A stretch of DNA of 16,306 nucleotides from NCBI GenBank assembly GCA_026647295.1, contig JAPKHB010000046.1, positions 1 to 16,306 on the forward strand. Reading direction: 5' to 3'. Under the pieces are notes generated by a model. The model was given only the letters and a program-made list of their open reading frames with translations. It ran no database searches and had not been told where the DNA came from. This document shows positions 14,438 to 16,306 of this stretch, one piece after another; position 1 is the stretch's first letter, and each line of letters begins with the position of its first letter. Made by a program: the position numbers and the translations under genes. Source of the DNA: Planctomycetota bacterium (lineage in GTDB: Bacteria > Planctomycetota > PLA2 > JAEUHO01).

Positions 14438-14880
14438 GGCGGGCTCCGGTCGGGGGAGCCGCCAACAGGGCGTAAGGGGCGCGAAGGATCAAGGGCGGCG
14501 CTGGGGCAAGGCGCGCCCCCCAGTTCGTCGGCGCGCCAGCCTCGCGCCCCTTCGGCCCCGCAGGCGCCCGCCCGCACGCGCCTCGGCGTGCCCCGCCCCA
14601 GGCGCCAGCCCCGCGGAACGGCGCGCCCACGGCCCATCCTGGTGCGCCCGTGGCGCAAGTGCGCGCGCTCCCCCGCGAGCCAACCGCGCGCCGTCGCGTG
14701 CACCCGCAATCGCTCGTTCATGCAGCAAAGCGCAGTAGAGCGAAGCATGACGCAAGGAAGCGCAACGAAGCGCAATAGAGCGAAGCGCCGCCCGTTGCGT
14801 GCCTTGAGCGCCGCGTGCCGACGCGATCATGGAATCGACCGCGCGCTCCCCACGCGCAAGGCGTGCGCTATCATGCGGGC
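14438..14880. other. Divergent intergenic region with repeats
   Basis: 443 bp between the serine recombinase and the ParB-methyltransferase. No frame here reads like protein. It contains the repeat pair at 14728-14786 and very GC-rich flanks. Just before the methyltransferase ATG a TATCAT hexamer (about 14868-14873) could be a -10 element giving an almost leaderless message, since no Shine-Dalgarno is visible; I found no convincing -35 partner. Confidence 0.4.
14728..14786. promoter_or_regulatory. Paired 19-bp direct repeats (candidate operator, iteron or recombination site)
   Basis: AAGCGCARTAGAGCGAAGC occurs at 14728-14746 and again at 14768-14786 with a single mismatch, a 40 bp start-to-start distance (close to four helical turns). 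The space between carries further AAGCGCAA-like units. Position between a divergent recombinase and a ParB-fusion gene makes a protein-binding array plausible: a recombinase res/crossover site, a ParB-like parS array or an operator. The role is inference; the repeat itself is directly visible. Confidence 0.6.
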
Positions 14881-16227
14881 ATGGTTTCCCTCCCGCCGTC
14901 CTCTGGGCCCGAGTTGCGTCCCGCGCTCGCCACGCGCCCGCTCCCGATCGCCGACCTCCTGCCCGCGGACTACAACCCGCGCGTGATGCCCGACGAGCAG
15001 ATGGCCGCGCTCATGCGCTCGATCGAGCGCTTTGGCTTCGTCGAGCCCGTCGTCGTGCGCCGGTCCGACCGCTTGGTGATCGGCGGCCACCAGAGGATCG
15101 AGGCCGCCAGGCGCCTGGGCTACGCGCACGTCCCGGTCGTGGAGGTCGACCTGGACGACGCCCAGGCCAAGGCGCTAAACGTCGCGCTCAACCGCATCCA
15201 CGGCGAGTGGGACGTCCCGAAGCTGGCGGAACTGCTGAAGGCGCTTCCCGAGGACCTCGCCCGGCTCACAGGCTTTGACGAGGCCGCCATGGCGCGGGTG
15301 CTGCACGAGGCCGAGCAGGCGATCCGCGCGTTACAGGCCGAGGCGGACCTGGACCAGGTCCCCGAGCCCCCGGAGGAGGCCGTGACGCAGGCCGGGGACC
15401 TGATCGAACTGGGCCGCCACCGGCTCCTTTGCGGCGACGCGGGGAGCGTCCAGGACCTGGACCGCCTGCTCGCCGGCGCCCCGGTCCACCTGCTCCACAC
15501 CGACCCGCCCTACAACGTCCGGGTCGAGCCGCGGAGCAACAACGCGATCCGGGCCGGCCTCTCCTCGTTTGAGGCCCCCGAGCAGCGCCACCACCAGGCG
15601 CTGGACCTTGCGCGCCACCCGGGCAAGCGCAAGGCGACCCACGATCGGCTACGCGCCAAGGACCGGCCGCTCCTGAACGACTTCGTGAGCGACGAGGCGT
15701 TCCAGGACCTGCTGCGGGCGTGGTTTCAGAACGCCGCGCGTGTGCTGCTCCCGGGCCACGCCTTCTACGTCTGGGGCGGGTACAGCAACTTCGGCAACTA
15801 CCCGCCGGCCCTGAAGGCGGCGGGGCTCTACTTCTCCCAGGCCATCGTGTGGGACAAGATGCACCCGGTGCTCACGCGGAAGGACTTCCTGGGGTGCTTC
15901 GAGGTCAGCTACTACGGCTGGAAGGAGGGCGCCGCGCACCGCTTCTTCGGGCCCGCCAACGTGCCGGACCTCTGGCAGGTGAAGAAGGTGGCGCCGCAGG
16001 CCATGGTTCATCTCACCGAAAAGTGTGTCGAGCTCCCGATTCGCGCGCTCACCTACAGCAGCCTGCCGGGCGAGAACGTGCTCGACCTCTTCGGCGGCTC
16101 GGGCAGCACGCTCATCGCCGCCGAGAAGACGGGCCGCACGGCCTACCTGATGGAGCTCGACCCGCTCTACTGCGACGTGATCGTCCAGCGCTACGAGCAG
16201 GTGACCGGGACGAAGGCCCGGCGGTGA
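14881..16227 (+). CDS. ParB/Srx N-terminal domain fused to beta-class DNA methyltransferase
   Basis: A 448-residue fusion. Residues about 18-105 are a ParB-like nuclease/CTPase-fold domain: PLPIADLLPADYNPR, then VEPVVVRRSDRLVIGGHQRIEAARRLG (the GGHQR signature at 68-72) and ALNRIHGEW. A helical linker leads to the methyltransferase: HTDPPYNV with motif IV DPPY (208-211), a target region including FYVWGG and YYGWKEGAAHRFFG, and AdoMet motif I LDLFGGSGSTLIAAE (401-415). The order IV then I marks the beta class, which makes N6-methyladenine or N4-methylcytosine. Such fusions are frequent in phages and integrative elements, often near terminase genes, and act as orphan methyltransferases. ATG at 14881 chosen for fit to the family start; a GTG at 14815 would add 22 unrelated residues. 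The stop overlaps the next start as GTGA. Confidence 0.93.
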   Translation: MVSLPPSSGPELRPALATRPLPIADLLPADYNPRVMPDEQMAALMRSIERFGFVEPVVVRRSDRLVIGGHQRIEAARRLGYAHVPVVEVDLDDAQAKALNVALNRIHGEWDVPKLAELLKALPEDLARLTGFDEAAMARVLHEAEQAIRALQAEADLDQVPEPPEEAVTQAGDLIELGRHRLLCGDAGSVQDLDRLLAGAPVHLLHTDPPYNVRVEPRSNNAIRAGLSSFEAPEQRHHQALDLARHPGKRKATHDRLRAKDRPLLNDFVSDEAFQDLLRAWFQNAARVLLPGHAFYVWGGYSNFGNYPPALKAAGLYFSQAIVWDKMHPVLTRKDFLGCFEVSYYGWKEGAAHRFFGPANVPDLWQVKKVAPQAMVHLTEKCVELPIRALTYSSLPGENVLDLFGGSGSTLIAAEKTGRTAYLMELDPLYCDVIVQRYEQVTGTKARR

Positions 16228-16306
16228 AGGAGACCGCGCCCCGGGCGGAGTCGCTGCTCGAACGCGCAAAGCGCCTGATCGAGGGCTACGAGGCGCTGCT
16301 CGCCTC
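16224..16306 (+). CDS. Partial gene running off the right edge
   Basis: GTG at 16224 overlaps the methyltransferase stop (GTGA) and opens a frame that continues past the edge: VKETAPRAESLLERAKRLIE and onward, a charged helical N-terminus. The 4-nt overlap indicates coupled translation in the same operon. Position after a ParB-methyltransferase often hosts phage packaging genes, but 27 codons do not allow identification. Confidence 0.55.
   Translation, partial: MKETAPRAESLLERAKRLIEGYEALLA

Noticed and set aside
14728..14786. CRISPR array
   Set aside because: Only two repeat units of 19 bp, with internal sub-repeats and no regular unique spacers; no cas genes in the window.

Overview
The window is a GC-rich (by eye mostly around 65-75%) bacterial segment that reads as an accessory or phage-derived island rather than a housekeeping region. 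A 5' gene resembling the divergent sigma-70-like proteins common in Myxococcota and allied 'deltaproteobacterial' lineages suggests such a host. That is a family-level impression; no rRNA, tRNA or marker gene is present to fix taxonomy.

Left part (1-3114): a minus-strand gene fragment runs off the edge. It is followed by the sigma-like gene (456-1349, +), a convergent endonuclease/exonuclease/phosphatase-fold protein (1583-2413, -), and a poorly coding stretch. That stretch holds a membrane-segment reading frame interrupted by UGA at codon 5, and a small coiled-coil plus single-TM protein ending 2 bp from the restriction locus.

Centre (3117-9963, minus strand): a complete type I restriction-modification operon in the order hsdM - hsdS - Abi_C-like gene - hsdR. 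Successive genes overlap by 4, 11 and 8 nt, so the Abi_C-like protein is translationally embedded in the operon. HsdM and HsdS would form the adenine methyltransferase, HsdR the translocase/nuclease, and the extra protein is a candidate second-tier (abortive infection) effector. Immediately upstream lies the C-terminal half of a tyrosine recombinase.

Right-centre (10471-13640): a ~300 bp direct repeat (10471-10774 and 11823-12124), each copy carrying the 3' end of a GIY-YIG nuclease gene, brackets an unrecognised 297-codon gene. The right copy keeps the whole GIY-YIG core and overlaps head-to-head with a plus-strand PD-(D/E)xK-like protein. A protein with the phage-typical NARL-x-x-AAPELLEA motif and a Cys-rich tail follows on the minus strand.

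Right end (13739-16306): a small serine recombinase on the minus strand, a 440 bp divergent intergenic region with 19-bp repeats spaced 40 bp apart, a ParB-domain/beta-class DNA methyltransferase fusion on the plus strand, and the first codons of a coupled downstream gene. ParB-methyltransferase fusions are typical of phages and integrative elements. Two recombinases of different chemistry, three nuclease-fold proteins, two DNA methyltransferases and local composition shifts all fit a defence-rich mobile island.
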